Source: CAIWHR01 sp963809965 (GTDB lineage: Bacteria > Pseudomonadota > Gammaproteobacteria > Burkholderiales > Casimicrobiaceae). From it: 64,000 bases of DNA. Within the stretch, counting starts at the first letter, position 1, and each line of letters starts with the position of its first letter. The notes under the pieces are model-generated. The model had not been told where the DNA came from and did not search any database. It saw only the letters and a list, made by a program, of their open reading frames with translations. Positions 63,053 through 64,000 of this stretch are shown here, one piece after another. The position numbers and the translations under genes were made by a program. The stretch is from positions 44,932-108,931 of the forward strand of contig CAWELU010000041.1 of the NCBI GenBank assembly GCA_963809965.1, written 5' to 3'.

Positions 63053-63270
63053 ACGCCACCCAGAAACGACGAGAGCCGTTGGCGCGCGCCTCATCGGCGC
63101 GAATCGAGAAGAACGACAATGGCAATCGTGACACCGGCCGGCCGCCGCCACAAGTGGACGGCATCGTCCGCGTATCGCATGAGCGGCCACCCTCGCGGCC
63201 GCGCCCTCCGAAAGCCGACGCCCTCGACGACCTCACTTGTCGCGTGCAGCCGCAGCGAGGTCGGCAATGA
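63043..63270 (+). CDS. Small hypothetical island protein
   Basis: A 75-residue basic, proline-rich ORF that overlaps the AlpA-like gene by 10 bp and the next small gene by 4 bp (ATGA). I recognise no domain. The tight overlaps argue that it is translated as part of a small-gene operon. Confidence 0.45.
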   Translation: MHVNATQKRREPLARASSARIEKNDNGNRDTGRPPPQVDGIVRVSHERPPSRPRPPKADALDDLTCRVQPQRGRQ

Positions 63271-63413
63271 CCGCCCGCCCTTGCCACGGCTGTCGTGTCA
63301 GTTTTCGACCACGTCTTTCGTGGCACGCCTACTGCCCGAAGTGCTGGTGTTGGATTCGGATTGGCCGACATATCACCACGCTGCGCGCTCTGACTCGGGA
63401 GGTGCGGACATGA
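63267..63413 (+). CDS. 48-residue zinc-ribbon-like protein
   Basis: A short ORF whose cysteines fall in two pairs, CHGC near the start and YCPKCWCW in the middle, spaced as in a zinc ribbon. It starts at an ATGA overlap with the preceding ORF. Such mini zinc-ribbon proteins are frequent in phage and integrative elements. Confidence 0.5.
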   Translation: MTARPCHGCRVSFRPRLSWHAYCPKCWCWIRIGRHITTLRALTREVRT

Positions 63414-63422
63414 GCGCCACCC

Positions 63423-63713
63423 ATGAGAAAGGCCCGCTGCTTCTATGTGGAAACGGCGAACCCGACAAGCACGATCGGCAAGAGTCGTCGTCGCCCTCTA
63501 CTGCGGGTTACACCTTGACGCTTTGCCGGCGATGGCGCGGTCATTCCGCTCGGCGAGTTCGTCGGCCCGACGTTCGACGCAGCGGCGCGAAGAGCCTATC
63601 ACCGGTTCCGCAGCTTGCTCAGGCGACTTGATCCGCATGCTTGGACAATCAGGGATTCTGCAGGCACGAGCGCTCACCTCGAGCCGCTCACCAAGCAGCG
63701 CATTATTAAATAG
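63423..63713 (+). CDS. Hypothetical island protein with two compensating frame breaks
   Basis: Reads MRKARCFYVETANPTSTIGK, shifts one base to VVVALYCGLHLDALPA, and shifts back to DGAVIPLGEFVGPTFDAAARRAYHRFRSLL, ending LTKQRIIK before a TAG. One extra base near 63483 and one missing base near 63531 would join these into a 96-residue protein. A competing frame starting at 63410 reads MSATHEKGPLLLCGNG but has poorer third-position GC. No family is recognised. Confidence 0.45.
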
Positions 63714-63728
63714 ACTGGGACCCCCATT

Positions 63729-64000
63729 ATGAGCACCGACCGGCAAGAGGTAGACGACCTGTTCGATCCCGAGAAACTACGTGTCCGCGGCGATCACTTG
63801 AATGGCGTCGCCGTTCAGAAATTGTTGACCACCGTGCCGGTTCGGCGGCCCGGTAAGCAATCCTTCATTCGGGTACACCCTGACGAAGCCTATCGGCTGG
63901 ACACCGTGCTCCTCGAGCTCAAAGACGAAGACGAGGTGTACCTCTTGGCACCTAGTCTCGCCATTGATCTCCCCGGCGTTCGGGTCGCCCGGCTGCACTT
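63729..64000 (+). CDS. Hypothetical island protein, truncated by the window end
   Basis: An open frame from the ATG at 63729 to the last base (about 90 residues so far): MSTDRQEVDDLFDPEKLRV, then KLLTTVPVRRPGKQSFIRVHPDEAYRL, LLELKDEDEVYLLAPSLAIDLPG. This pattern resembles a conserved protein of unknown function found near AlpA-like genes in phage-like elements of proteobacteria. It continues outside the window. Confidence 0.6.
   Translation, partial: MSTDRQEVDDLFDPEKLRVRGDHLNGVAVQKLLTTVPVRRPGKQSFIRVHPDEAYRLDTVLLELKDEDEVYLLAPSLAIDLPGVRVARLH

Overview
This window looks like a chromosome segment from a GC-rich betaproteobacterium, most likely of the order Burkholderiales. The evidence is the coding bias, the order tpiA-secG-tRNA-Leu-nuoA...N, several solute-binding-protein transporters (Liv ABC and tripartite tricarboxylate types) and GC-rich dispersed repeats of a kind common in that order. 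The assignment is inference from gene content; no 16S gene is present.

Layout. (1) 1-2.2 kb, minus strand: a PIN-PhoH ATPase and a Bcp-type peroxiredoxin. (2) 2.2-2.9 kb: a VapBC-type toxin-antitoxin pair with a phased direct-repeat operator. (3) 2.95-11.0 kb, minus strand: an L-Ara4N lipid A modification operon reading arnT, an SMR-type flippase subunit, arnB, arnC, an ArnA formyltransferase, a TMEM175-type channel, an ArnA decarboxylase, arnD. The usual bifunctional ArnA is two separate genes with the channel gene between them, joined by 4-bp overlaps. (4) 11.2-18.4 kb: acetyltransferase, cysS, FAH-family hydrolase, cobalamin adenosyltransferase coupled to an anti-sigma-like protein, acyl-CoA synthetase, enoyl-CoA hydratase. 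(5) 18.4-19.3 kb: a decayed CoA-transferase. (6) 19.7-29.6 kb: yjcH-actP, a cNMP/CBS/DUF294 protein, a small membrane protein, an SLC5-histidine kinase, a lone receiver, and a kinase-like/DnaQ exonuclease fusion. This set resembles the CrbS/R (MxtR) acetate-switch neighbourhood. (7) 29.8-38.3 kb: a Liv-type amino-acid ABC transporter, a MORN-like exported protein, and tctCBA. (8) 38.3-55.0 kb: tpiA, secG, tRNA-Leu(GAG) and the complete 14-gene nuo (complex I) operon, carrying dispersed repeats and a duplicated nuoD start. (9) 55.1-59.2 kb: lutABC with an aminotransferase inserted. (10) 59.2-60.1 kb: remnants of a UspA gene and a Na+/Ca2+ exchanger fused tail to head. (11) 60.1-64.0 kb: the left end of a mobile island with a P4-type tyrosine integrase, an HTH protein, an AlpA-like regulator and small phage-like ORFs, running off the window.

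Caution on reading frames. Eight otherwise well-conserved genes carry twelve frame breaks, and every one behaves as a single extra base. This points to sequence or assembly error rather than pseudogenes. The two real-looking decayed loci (18.4-19.3 kb and 59.2-60.1 kb) instead show deletions, truncation or a nonsense codon.

How the genes work together: the acetate transporter, sensor and CoA-ligase genes, lutABC and the Liv/Tct uptake systems suggest life on organic acids and amino acids. Electrons from these enter the respiratory chain through complex I. The arn operon would reduce outer-membrane negative charge and protect against cationic peptides.
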